Assembly: GCF_020085105.1 (NCBI RefSeq)
Contig: NC_058064.1
Location: 257,501 to 321,500, forward strand
From: Siniperca chuatsi
Lineage: Eukaryota > Chordata > Actinopteri > Centrarchiformes > Sinipercidae
DNA length: 64,000 bases
Direction of reading: 5' to 3'
The notes under the pieces are model-generated. The model was not told where the DNA came from and ran no database searches. It worked only from the letters and a program-made list of their open reading frames with translations. Made by a program: the position numbers and the translations under genes. Numbering within the stretch: position 1 is the stretch's first letter; the number at the start of each line of letters is the position of its first letter. Shown piece after piece: positions 11,715 through 23,500 of this stretch.

Positions 11715-13700
11715 CCTGAAAACCAACAGGGTTTCATCACGTTTTCAGCACTTTACACTGAAGAGACACAGCAGACTCTGAGGGTTGTTAATGTTCGTGA
11801 CCCAAAAACGGATTCTCAAAACCTCAACAACTAATCCAGAATCCTCCTGGTCACAGACCACGATGAGGAAATGTGTTTTGGCCCTTTAAATTGTTTCAAT
11901 TCAAGTTTTTGGAGGATTTTGTGTAAAAAATACTGTGATTTAAAACATTGTGTCTTCATGTTACGATACCGTCGAGTACCACAGTATTTATTATGAACGT
12001 ATTATTAATGAGCACTGTTAATTAAACTCTTTAGAGAGTTTATCCAATGAGTTTTAAATATCTAATTAGTTCCTCATTAACAGTGAAATTAAATCGTAAA
12101 AATGATTTAAAAACAAATGATCAGCAAACTTCCTGTTTTACTAAAGTGGAACTTTCTGGCGTTTGTGACTTTAACACTAAAACATCAAACATGATACATA
12201 GAAAAATATGTATTCAGATATTTCTGATGAACCCAAACTGCGTTCATTAACACAATAACAGTTGTTGTGGTCGGCTGTCAACTCTCACAGTAAACTGTGG
12301 AGAAGCTGAAGTGTCCCACTGAACGTGAACGCATCACACTTCTGATCATTTTAACAAGAAAAAGTGAGTTTCAGATGTTTTTGCTGAAAAGCTGGAAATA
12401 ATTTTTATCAGTTAAAAGTTCTAAATTATTTTTGTGTTGAAAATAAAATGAAAAGTGTTTGTAAATAAAAGCTGATTTGACGTCATGTTGAAATTTAAAC
12501 ATCTGAATTCATGAGGTTTGATTTCAGTTTCCTTACATACTTAAAACATTATATGTTATATATATATTTTTTTTTTCCAGTTCACAAATAGAAAAATCAG
12601 GAGAAAAGCTGTTTGAAGACAAATATCAGCTGAATATATAAAGTTTCACTTATAAACAAAGATCTGGAGTTTATTAATACAACTGAGAAATGACTAAACA
12701 CGACAGGAGGTTTAAACAGATGAGTGTTTGTTGGTTTTCTTCTAAAATATTTCTGTGGCTAAAACACATCTGAGACTATTTGTTTGCATCCAGACAGTAA
12801 TTCAGATATTAAATGTTTTATTATTAGGCTGAAACAATAAAGTCAAACAGGAACTGAGCCTCACAGAAACTCAGTTGATCTAATTATGTGAACAGTTTGT
12901 AGGAGAGACGCGAACTAAGCAGAAAGCCAAACTTCTAAAACACATCAACTTAATGAGCTTTTCAGCAAAACAAAAGTTGCAGATGTTGGTGACTTCAAAG
13001 ACAGAACAACACACCGAGAAGCGTTCAGAGATTTAAATAAATCTGAGCACCTGCAAAGCAGCTTCAGTGTGTTTGTGTGGCCTGCTTCCAACGAATACTG
13101 GTTTACAAAACTACATTTTATTGACATTACGTGTTTGAAGGTGGATCGTTTGCGAGCTGAATTCGCCAGAAGACACTTCTGCTAGGTCTTTACTCGTTTT
13201 CTGCCATGTTTGTAAATTTCCCAGCCTACATCAGGAAGAAACCTTTAAACCGCATGATTTTTGAACGGAGTTTGGCAGAAAGTTTTCTCCAGGTACTCCG
13301 GGGAGAAAACGCCGAGCGATACAGTTAGATATCGGCCTGGATTTGGTGGTTTCTTAAAGCAGAACCTGCAGAAGAATATTATAGTTTAATATTTGACTAC
13401 TTCTAGTAACATTAGCTTAATGTTTGCTGAACTTTTCCCGCAGTACGTCAGCAATCAACAAATGTTTGGCTGCGTTCACGTTGATTTAAAAGCTTTCTTT
13501 CTAATGAATTAATTACTTACACAGTGGCTGCTTTTAAACAGTAAAGATGTCAGTTGTGTCTCTTCTCGTGCTGCTGGCGAAGGTTTCATGTAGAGACAGT
13601 CAGCAGCAGGTTATTCCGGTATAAAGTGTTTGTGTTGACCTGACCAGGTGTATCAGGAAGTGCCTTCATCAGCGTCACCGGTGAACCGGCGGGAGGAGGC
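11715..13700. other. svopl 5' region, non-coding
   Basis: AT-rich DNA upstream of the svopl start codon. An acceptor immediately precedes the ATG, so a 5' untranslated exon and promoter should lie here. The GC-richer stretch at about 13600-13730 is the best promoter candidate, but no transcription start can be fixed from sequence alone. No ORF resembling a gene was seen. Confidence 0.4.
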
Positions 13701-13744
13701 GGGAGCTGGCTTTGAACTGGGAGGGGTTCAGGTCACTGAAACCA

Positions 13745-14010
13745 GTGGATTACACAGTGGTGCACAGTATCGAAGCACATTTACTCAAGTAGCCTACTAC
13801 AGCTTTGGGATACTGTACTTTACTTGAGTATTTCCATTTTATACTTCTGCTCCACTACATCTTAGAAAAACATGTTGTAGTTTTTATTGATCAGACAGCT
13901 TTAGTTACTAATTACTTTTCAGATTAAGACTTTACATTAAACAACACCTGATGATCGAGTTTATAAAATATATTGTTAAAGATTAAAAAAGATGTTTGAA
14001 CCTTTTTGTG
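13745..14010 (-). mobile_element. Fragment of a common teleost hAT-like non-autonomous element
   Basis: Contains TTTACTCAAGTAGCC, TACTGTACTTTACTTGAGTA, TTTCCATTTTATACTTCTGC and CCACTACAT, the signature of a very common fish element whose ends read CAG(T/C)GGTGGAAGAAGTA. The related copy at 36478-36945 carries that end. The assignment to hAT is from knowledge of the family. Confidence 0.55.
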
Positions 14011-14114
14011 CTTATGATTTAGTATAAAACTTAACACATGGTTTTTATTTAAATGATTGTTTTTAGTCCAAAGAGTAAAACTAATGTTTTACAAATCAGC
14101 AAATAGACCCCTAG

Positions 14115-15715
14115 GCTGGGAACCACTGGACTAAACAAGCTAACTGTATATAAAGTAGTTAAAACCAGCTAACTGTATATAAAGCAGTTAAAACTAACTG
14201 TATATAAAGTAGTTAAAACTAGCTAACTGTGTATAAACTAGTTAAAACCAGCTAACTGTATATAAAGCAGTTAAAACTAGCTAACTGTATATAAAGCAGT
14301 TAAAACTAACTGTATATAAAGCAGTTAAAACTAACTGTATATAAAGTAGTTAAAACTAACTGTATATAAAGTAGTTAAAACCAGCTAACTGTATATAAAG
14401 CAGTTAAAACTAACTGTATATAAAGCAGTTAAAACTAACTGTATATAAAGTAGTTAAAACCAGCTAACTGTATATAAAGCAGTTAAACCAGCTAACTGTA
14501 TATAAAGCAGTTAAACTAGCTAACTGTGTATAAACTAGTTAAAACTGTGTATAAACTAGTTAAAACTAACTGTATATAAACTAGTTAAAACTAACTGTAT
14601 ATAAAGTAGTTAAAACTATCTAACTGTATATAAAGTAGTTAAAACCAGCTAACTGTATATAAAGCAGTTAAACTAGCTAACTGTGTATAAACTAGTCAAA
14701 ACTAACTGTGTATAAACTAGTTAAAACTAACTGTATATAAACTAGTTAAAACTAACTGTATATAAAGTAGTTAAAACTATCTAACTGTATATAAAGTAGT
14801 TAAAACCAGCTAACTGTATATAAAGCAGTTAAACTAGCTAACTGTGTATAAACTAGTCAAAACTAACTGTGTATAAACTAGTTAAAACTAACTGTATATA
14901 AACTAGTTAAAACTAACTGTATATAAAGTAGTTAAAACTATCTAACTGTATATAAAGCAGTTAAAACTAGCTAACTGTGTATAAAGTAGTTAAAACCAGC
15001 TAACTGTATATAAAGCAGTTAAACTAGCTAACTGTATATAAAGCAGTTAAACTAGATAACTGTGTATAAACTAGTTAAAACTGTGTATAAACTAGTTAAA
15101 ACTAACTGTATATAAACTAGTTAAAACTAACTGTATATAAACTAGTTAAAACTAACTGTATATAAAGTAGTTAAAACTATCTAACTGTATATAAAGTAGT
15201 TAAAACCAGCTAACTGTATATAAAGCAGTTAAACTAGCTAACTGTGTTTTTAAACTAGTTAAAACTAACTGTGTATAAACTAGTTAAAACTAACTGTATA
15301 TAAACTAGTTAAAACTAACTGTATATAAAGTAGTTAAAACTAGCTAACTGTATATAAACTAGTTAAAACTAACTGTATATAAAGTAGTTAAAACTAGCTA
15401 ACTGTATATAAAGCAGTTAAAACTAGCTAACTGTATATAAACTAGTTAAAACTAACTGTATATAAAGCAGTTAAAACTAACTGTATATAAAGCAGTTAAA
15501 CCAGCTAACTGTATATAAAGCAGTTAAAACTAACTGTATATAAAGCAGTTAAACTAGCTAACTGTATATAAACTAGTTAAAACTAACTGTATATAAACTA
15601 GTTAAAACTAACTGTATATAAAGTAGTTAAAACTATCTAACTGTGTATAAACTAGTTAAAACTAACTGTATATAAAGTAGTTAAAACCAGCTAACTGTAT
15701 ATAAAGCAGTTTATG
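14115..15715. repeat. 1.6-kb minisatellite whose units carry TATATAAA inside an inverted repeat
   Basis: About 55-60 units of roughly 23-31 bp. The core is TAACTGTATATAAAG(C/T)AGTTA, in which TAACTG and CAGTTA can pair around TATATAAAG. Units are joined by AAAACTA, AAAACCAGC or AAACTAGC; some read TGTGTATAAACTAGTT instead. Higher-order blocks of several units recur (compare about 14640-14800 with about 14805-14950). It is intergenic, upstream of svopl. Confidence 0.96.
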
Positions 15716-16469
15716 TAGGTTTTCTGTGGGTTTTTGGGGGGTGACATTGCCCAAGATTATCCCACAGAGGACGGATTAGACGGATCACCAACTAATTAGC
15801 TAGTTTTAAATGCAGCTGTTGTGTAAGTAACACCTGTCTAAAACATGATTTCTATCTCACTTTTTAAACTGTAGAGGAAAAATGAATGACAATAAATAAT
15901 AAAGGAGAAAATCTGCTGCCACAGTTTGAATTTGAACACATCTCTTTAATTTGTTAACACAATCTTTCAGACTTGAAACACCACAGGATGCAGCTCACAC
16001 GGAGTTTGGGTAGAACAGGTCCTGTCATGTGACACAGTCAGATCAGCTGAACACTCACCTGGCTGCTGCTGAACAGGTGAGACTGCTGGCAGTGTTCCCG
16101 CATCACTGATTTGACATTAAAATAACCTTTCCTTCAGGCTCTGTTTCCTCGAAGCAGCATCACTGAATTACCTGGATCACACCTGATGTGCACTCACCTG
16201 GTCTGGGTTTCAGTGAAGCTGCGTGTTGGAACAAAGTCCAGAGAGGAACAACAGGAATGTGGTTCGACTCAGAGCAATACCTGTGTGGAAGTTCATTTAT
16301 GACAAAACTAATCACTCAAATTATCTGAAAAGTAAAGAGCTGCTTTAACTTCCAAATACAGATCGCAGTATAGTAGCGAGTACTACTGCCAGGTCGGCTG
16401 ATTTAGATCGGATATCAAGATACAGATCAGATGTTTATGGAAACGCCGAAAGTTGGACTTTTCATCTTA

Positions 16470-16830
16470 TGCACAAAGGATAACTTGTGCACACGTTAGT
16501 ATCTTGTGTGCAAAAGTTACTATATTGTTTGCACAAGTGTATATCACTTGTGTGCATGAGTTACTGTCATGCGTGCAGACAGTAGTATCTTGTTTGTGCA
16601 AGTTAGTATCTTGTGCAAACAGGAAAGAACAAGATCCATAACAAGTTATTATCTTGTTGCCACAAGTTATCTTGTAAGTAAACGTTAATATGTTGTTTGC
16701 ACAAGTTAGTATTTTGTTTGCACAAGTTAGTATCTGGTTTGGACAAGTTAGTATCTGGTTTGGACAAGTTAGTATCTGGTTTGGACAAGTTAATGTCTTT
16801 TGCACACAAGTTGATATCTTGTGTGCAAGA
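16470..16830. repeat. Degenerate 21-bp repeat (GCACAAGTTAGTATCTTGTT type)
   Basis: About 15 diverged units containing ACAAGTTAGTATCT; three consecutive copies at about 16735-16800 with GGTTTGGACAAGTTAGTATCT are nearly identical. It is intergenic. Confidence 0.85.
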
Positions 16831-16849
16831 TTAAAGGAATATAACTTTC

Positions 16850-18650
16850 TGTACATGTTAGTACCAGGTGAGTCTCAGAGTGATTCCAGTGTGAATTAGT
16901 AGTTTTGTCATGAGTAAACATCCACAGTGCGACTGGTCATCTGCTGGATTCTCACTGAGGATCACAGATCTAGAAAACACAGAAACTCTGAAACTATAGA
17001 AAACATTTAAGGAAACATTCAGAAGTTTGTGAAACCTGCAGAGCAGCAGCTTGAATCCAGAGTTTGTTGTGAGAAGATGAACTTCTCTTTTCAATCACGA
17101 CACCTGCAGGATTTAAATTCTTTTGTGTTTTGTGTGTGATCTGACGAGTATCAGACACACCTCGAGTCATTGAATTAGCACCAAGTGACCCTGTAGGTGT
17201 GGCCAAGTCCTACAGCTTGACTGATAGGTGCTAGGTCCAATCAGAAAGTCTCCAGCCGGTGAAGAGTTCTGCGGTTGGTTTCTGGTCCATGAAGGATGTG
17301 TTGGCACTGTTGCCGGGCAGATCTTTGAGTCTGTTCAGTAGAGCAATCACAGATAAAATATTTTATATATATTATGTTTTCTATTCAACATCATATCCAC
17401 TTTCATTTATACACTGTTTACTGTAACCATCTTTATTTAGATTAAAAAATATCTTTTGGAAATCCAAAACAAAAAAACATGATGTTTCATATGATGTATT
17501 TTTTCTACTGTTTGGATGATGGTATTATGGCACTGTCACACATTAATCACTCTTTGCTCACTCTTAACTTGATGTGGAAACAACTCTTTACTTTTTAAAA
17601 CTTTGTTTTTATCATCTTTTAGCAGCATGCTAATGAACATTAACTGGAACATCACGAGTAGCTAAAGCGCCAAACTGAGTCAAACATGCTGAAGAAGAGC
17701 CGAGAGTAGCGGCAAACAAACCCTCTCGTACCAGATTTTACGAGTGACCAACTTCTTCACACGTCACACTTCAACACTAAAGAGAAAACAGCCAACCAGC
17801 CGAGGGGGGAACCAGTCATTCAGCTGTACAAACAGCAAATGAAGATAAAGGCTGAATCAAAATGAGTTCCCCACACTTGAAGACTTATGGACTTAATGGT
17901 ACGACTCCTGGGAAGTCCATGAGTGCCAAGGTTTGTCCAAATCTACAGTTCAATTCTGCAAGGGGCTTCAAGTGGACTTCTGTAGACTTCCAGAGAGTCC
18001 TTCTGGGGTGCAGACTTCACTCAGAAGAGTACTCATAGTTCCTAGCAAAATGGTCATGACATAAAAGAAAGGAATAGTACTGCTTCTACTACTACTAATA
18101 ATAATCATTATCTTTATCATAATAATTTAATTAGTTTGTTATGATCTTCAGAATTAGACAGGTAAATGTTGGGTTTCATCAAATTTAAGAAACGGAAATT
18201 GAACCAGCTATCCATACCCCTATCCATCCTGCATAAAAAACTGATGTCAATACCGCTAAGAGCCATTCAGAAAAATACTGGGATTACAGGATAATTACAG
18301 GATGAGGAACTTGAATTATGTCTCTGAGTACATTTCATCCCCTTACAGCCTAGCCCCCTTGCAAACTTGATGAGATGATGGTGAACATGTCAACATACAT
18401 AGAACCGAAGTTAGTGAAGGCTCAGTTCACAATTCTGAAGGGGGGACATTTGGATTCAGACAGAGATTATTACTAAAAAACCTGATTAGGACATTCCAGT
18501 ATCTTCCTAACCTGGACTCCTTTCTTCATAGCAAATATTCAACTTTTTTTACCTTCACACGCTGAAGGAAAAAGAAAAAGGAGGCAAAGGATCTATTATT
18601 GAACTGTAGACGGACAAAGACAATTGAGTCCAGTCCAGATGTTCCAGAAG
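16850..18650. other. Intergenic DNA, nothing recognised
   Basis: No convincing exon, RNA gene or clear mobile element was seen on either strand. The longest ORFs are under 80 codons and show no domain signal. Confidence 0.4.
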
Positions 18651-18654
18651 CCGA

Positions 18655-18775
18655 AAAATTGAGTCTGAGATGTCCTAAAAAGGCCACCGTATAGAGAATA
18701 AACCCTTTGATTTAGGTAACAACATGACCTTACCTCTTACGCCACCATCAGGACAAACCTAACAATTTTATCTCA
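18655..18775 (-). repeat. Inverted copy of the 1.2 kb / 22.9 kb dispersed repeat
   Basis: Reads as the reverse complement of 22850-22990. GGCCACCGTATAGAGAATAA, CTTTGATTTAGGTAACAACA and CCACCATCAGGACAAACCTA correspond in order. Confidence 0.65.
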
Positions 18776-18834
18776 CTACTAATAAAGAATGGTAATGAAC
18801 ATAACAGCCTCGGACACGCTAATGAGGCAGCCAC

Positions 18835-18995
18835 TGTTAATAGTTGTAATTTCTCATCTGCAACTCTGTGTTGTGGTGTGCCCCAAGGTTCTGTCCTGGG
18901 TCCTATTTTGTTTGCCTTGCTGCCTCTTAGGCAGATAAGAAATAGTTGAAGGGCATCTCCTACCGCAGCTACACTGATGACGTACAATTAGTGGT
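18835..18995 (+). mobile_element. Decayed LINE reverse-transcriptase fragment
   Basis: The plus strand reads CGVPQGSVLGPILFALLPL followed, after a shift and a stop, by SYRSYTDDVQL-like sequence. This is the conserved GVPQGSVLGP..F motif and the degraded YADD motif of CR1/L2-type elements. It is too short and broken to be functional. Confidence 0.8.
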
Positions 18996-19719
18996 AAGAA
19001 TCTGTTTTCTTGGGAGCAATGAACATTACAGCCTCCAGGGGGAGCTGATGTGTCTGCTTTTAGCTTTAGCTTTAGTTTCTGGTTGTGATGAATGACTGGC
19101 TTCCTATCTCTGCCCCTGTACAGAAACACTTTTTACCCATATAATAAACTCATCTATAGCGTTCTGCCCACAAATTGATGGATGCAACAAATCAGCGATG
19201 AAAAACTTTATATCAAAGTGATGCATTAGCGTCATTTTTTTTTCATTGCCACGATACATGAACACACGAGCGAGCAGCTACGCTAAGCAACGTCTCCACA
19301 GAGAAACAAGCGCCGGCTCAAAATCTACAGCGAGCTCAAACACAAGAGGAATATAACCATAGAACAGTAGTTTGGTCTTTTTTTGATCAAAATAAAGGAT
19401 TTAAAGTATACTTTCATATATAAGCAATAAAAAATAAGTAACATCTCAATACTCCAATAATTACTCTTACATTGATATTGTGCTCATTGGTATTCTATCT
19501 CTTTACAGATATTTATATTCATTCTTATAGATATTTATATATACTTTTTTTCCTATTTTGCGTCCCCTTGCTGTAGGAACTGTACGCCACCTCCAGCTGT
19601 CGACAGTGCAAAGACCTCATTGATATGGTTTATGAACGGAGACCTAATCCCTGTGGCTGATGGGAGTGTGGAAGGCAATAAGTGGTCAATGAGGAGATGG
19701 TATGAGGCTGACGGTTAGC

Positions 19720-20215
19720 ACCACAGAAGGTCCAGAGGGACAATCCACTTCAGAACTTCAGGAGGGACAATCGACTCCAGAATCTGCTCTAGAAGTTCAA
19801 GAGGAATACTCCAATCCAGAACTCCAGGAAGGATGATCCGTTCCAGGACTCTAGGAGAGCCGAAACCTCAGAGGATCAGAATCTTCTTGGACGATCTGCT
19901 CCAGAAGGTCAGGAAGGACCTTTCACTCCAGAACTCCAAGAAGGATCATCCACTCTGGAAGTTAAGGAGCGCTGATCCACTCCAGAAGTTCAGGAATAAA
20001 TTGCCACTCCAGAAGGTCAGGGGGGATGATCCAGTCTAGAAGATCAGGAGGGACCATCAGCTCAAGAATGTCTGAAGGAACCATCCACTCCATACGGTCG
20101 GGAAGGACATTCCACTCTAGGCGATCAGGGGGGAGAATCCAATCCAGAATTTCAGGAATGAATTGTCGCTCCAGAAGTTCAGGAAGGAAGATGATGATCA
20201 ACTGATCCACTTCAG
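19720..20215. repeat. Degenerate repeat of about 27-30 bp (CCACTCCAGAAGTTCAGGAG type)
   Basis: About 16 diverged units with the order ATCCACTCCAGAA.TTCAGGAGGGAC. They leave a leucine/proline-rich ORF open on the minus strand (19962-20351), which is repeat-derived. It lies just beyond the kiaa1549 stop codon and may be part of its 3' untranslated region. Confidence 0.8.
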
Positions 20216-20502
20216 GAAGCACTTCAATGGAAACATGAAGAGTCAAACTCCCATCCAATAAACACTGAGCTGATGGATGATGGACACACAGACGGGACCC
20301 TGTAAAGTACCGAAGGTCTTTAACACCACTGTCCTTTTTTTCCCCAGACATAGATCATGGTCCAGAGTTATTTTGGATTTAGCAGTGAGAGTGTAGATCA
20401 GTCAGTTTTATGGTTTCAATCCAGTCCTTACAGCCTCTGAGTGGTTTAAAACAATAACGGTTGAAACCAGTTGAGTCCTGATCCAAACAGGTCCAGACCA
20501 GT

Positions 20503-23500
20503 CTAAGGGTAGCTGGTTACTGCAACCTGTTTCTGGGCTAGACGTCGCAGCTCCTCTCTGATAGCCTTTATAAGGGAGGCGGAGGTGTGGGCAGAGGGTG
20601 AGGCATCCTCAGGCGGGTACTCTGGAGTCGGTGAGGTCAGGAGAAGAGGTGGAGCCGATGGGTCCCGCAACGAGGAGCTGGGCATCTGGAAAACAGAGGA
20701 AGAGGAGAACTCAGGAAACGACAGCACCTGTAGAGAGAAGGGAGAGAGGGTGAGGCCAAGACCAGAAAATAAATCCTGATAAAAGACATGAAAAGAAACT
20801 GCAAAGAAATTGTCAGTGGTTATTTGTTATTGTTTAAGAACTACCAGCCTTGGTGCACTCTTAACTTTTCCACTTTGATTCAGACTGAAGATAATGAACT
20901 GTCAATCTGATTTGCCTCCTGAGGGTCAGTAGGGTCTTGAGGCAAGACCTGGTCTTGACTTGTCTCGCCTATTCTAGACTGGACTGGTCTGGTCTGGTCA
21001 GGACTTATCTGAACTGGTCAGGCCTGATCTGGAGTGGTCTCAATGAGTCTGTCTGACTGTCAGTACTGGTCTGAACTGTCTGCTCAGCACTGGTGCAGAT
21101 TTATCTGGACAGGTCAAGACTTGTCTGGACTGGTCTCGTCAGGACTGTTCTGAGCATTTTTGGTTAGCACTGGTCTAGTCAGGACAGATCTGGACAGGAC
21201 ACATCAGGACTGGACTGGTCTGGACTAGTCAAGACTGTTTTGAACTGTCCTACATGACCATGACCTCTCGTTACTACAGTAAAGAATGACGGAACCACTC
21301 AGTTCGACCCAGTTTGGTTTCATTTTGCTACTCCCCACAGTGAACTCACACTCTCTCTGCTGACTCCTGGTCTGGACAGGTCCTGGTCTGAGTGCTGCTG
21401 ATTCCAGCTGGAGCCAGTGGGACCAGACATGCTGCGACCCACCCCAGGGTATGCACCAATCTGACTGGACAAACCCACCTGGGTCAAGTGGTGGAGCTGC
21501 GCACCTGGAGATCAACAAATTCAGTCAACAAATGTAACAGATACAACATATTTAAGCCCCCATCCAGAGGAAAGAGTTTCAGATGTGTGTAGGCGGCCGA
21601 GGCAGGCTGAGTAGGGGTGTTTCATTACTCTCTTTAATGACAGCAGTGTACCTGTAAACAATCACAACAAAACCTACTGATATACTAAAATGTCATGCAT
21701 GTGGGATCATGTCTAAAACAGCAATGCATGTGATCAGTACATCCAGATGACTGTACCTGTGCTGCCTCCTACAGGTCGCGGTCTGGACGAGGAGGGGGGG
21801 TCCTCGTACTGCCCCCTGCTGGAGTAAACCGACTCCTGCAGCTGGTCTCCAGTAGAAACATACCCTCCTGAGCTGAGGCCCTGTCTGGATAAAACACACA
21901 AAAGAATCAGTACTGGTTCAGGTTCAGCTTGCAGACCTGGACCTGGTTTTAAGTGTACTGATACTGACCTCTGCAGCAGGCCCTGAACTGATGTGGGAGA
22001 CATTCCCAGTTCTGCGTATCTCTGCAGAAACAGGGAGAGAAAAAAAAATGAAAACTGAACATTAAGTCATGACAGAAGGAAAATGGCCTCAGCTGCAGGA
22101 CAACACACTCACTGCAGAAAAGGGGCTGTGAGAAGGGGCTGCTGGGTAAGAGCCCCACTGCCTGCCTGGGGGGCGGGCCTGGGGGGAGGGGCTGGGCAGA
22201 GCAGGGCTTACCCCGCTCACCCCGGCGCTGCCCTGCGAGGACGGCGACACCAGGGCGAAGGCATCATCCAGGAGGGAGTGCATCTGCTGCCGTGCCTCCT
22301 CAATGGAGGGCTGGGGGGGCATGTAGGGGGGTGGGGCCGGGGCCGGGTCAAACACCTCGTCGGTAGGAGACGGGCTGCCGTGGTCTGGGGGCAGGTCAGG
22401 ATCCGACTATATGATAGAGGAAAGAGAGAATACAGAGTAGATGTTCAGTGGGGTCCAGATCACCAGTGTTTCACAAGGATCAATACTAGGTCAATAATGA
22501 AAATATTTATTTTCCAAGTCAGCACTATAATGTCCACTTTTATGCTGATGATAATCTCTTGTATCCATCAGTCACCTCAGACCAGTCCTTTACCTCAATA
22601 CATGTGACCTCCAGACCACTTATATTAATTTAAACTTGTTCTATATTTCTATGAAAAAAGATGGATTGTTTATAAAAAGTTAATATTGGTCCAAGATGTC
22701 AGGGCTAGGTCAAATATTAAGGTTAGGCCTGCTTCGCTAACAGACTAAAACACTGCAGCCTCACTAGTGCCCCCCTGAGGCTGTGATGTTCATCAGAAAG
22801 CTAAACTGTTGGATAAAAATTGAGACAATGTTTCTATTTTTAGCTGTTTACCACTAGTGGAGTAAAAACTGTGAAGTTTGTCCTGAGGGTGGCGCCAGAG
22901 GAAAGGGTTATGTTGTTACCTAAATCAAAGGGTTTATCCTCTGTACAGTGGCCTTTCTAGGCATCTCAGACTCAGCTTGTCAGCCTCAGCTCTAAAATGT
23001 GTAGAGTGACACTGAACCAGAACTCTAGTAAGACCTTCGATTTATCTTAGAAATAACTTTTAAAGCAACTGACTCACCAGATAGATATTGGTTCAAATCA
23101 CAACCCAAACATGTTACACAATTTTTACTATAAACTATAAACTCTGAAGTTTGTATGAGTTTCCTTTTAGATGTTAAACGTAGCTATAGCTTCCGTTTTT
23201 GTGGTAGAGGGAGAGCTTAAACTTTTGCCTTAATGAGATACTAATAAAGCACAATCACCTGCATATAAAAAAGGCAAAAGAACAGTCTGACTTTAAATCA
23301 TTAATATACAATAAAAAGAAAAAAAGGAACCAAAAAGCTACCCTGAGGAGGTGATTTGATCTATAAGACTGAATCCAATATACAGCCGACCAATTCAATC
23401 CCAAAGCTTTGAGCTTTTATCGCAAAATCCTATGATCACAGTATCAAATGCTTCCTGTAGATCCTGAGTACCACCAGAAGGACAGAGCTATACTGCTAAT

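Noticed and set aside
14115-15715. Reading the TATATAAA words as an array of true promoters
   Set aside because: They are identical repeat units with no associated start sites or genes; kept only as an observation.
16470-16830. Possible CRISPR-like array of 21-bp repeats
   Set aside because: Units are contiguous and diverged with no unique spacers, and the host is a vertebrate.
19962-20351. 129-codon Leu/Pro-rich minus ORF as a gene
   Set aside because: It is made of the degenerate 27-30-bp repeat; no homology seen.
21392-21592. Plus-strand ORF of 66 codons
   Set aside because: It is antisense to kiaa1549 exon 21350-21504, which is in phase with its neighbours and reads QIGAYPGVGRSMSGPTGSSW.
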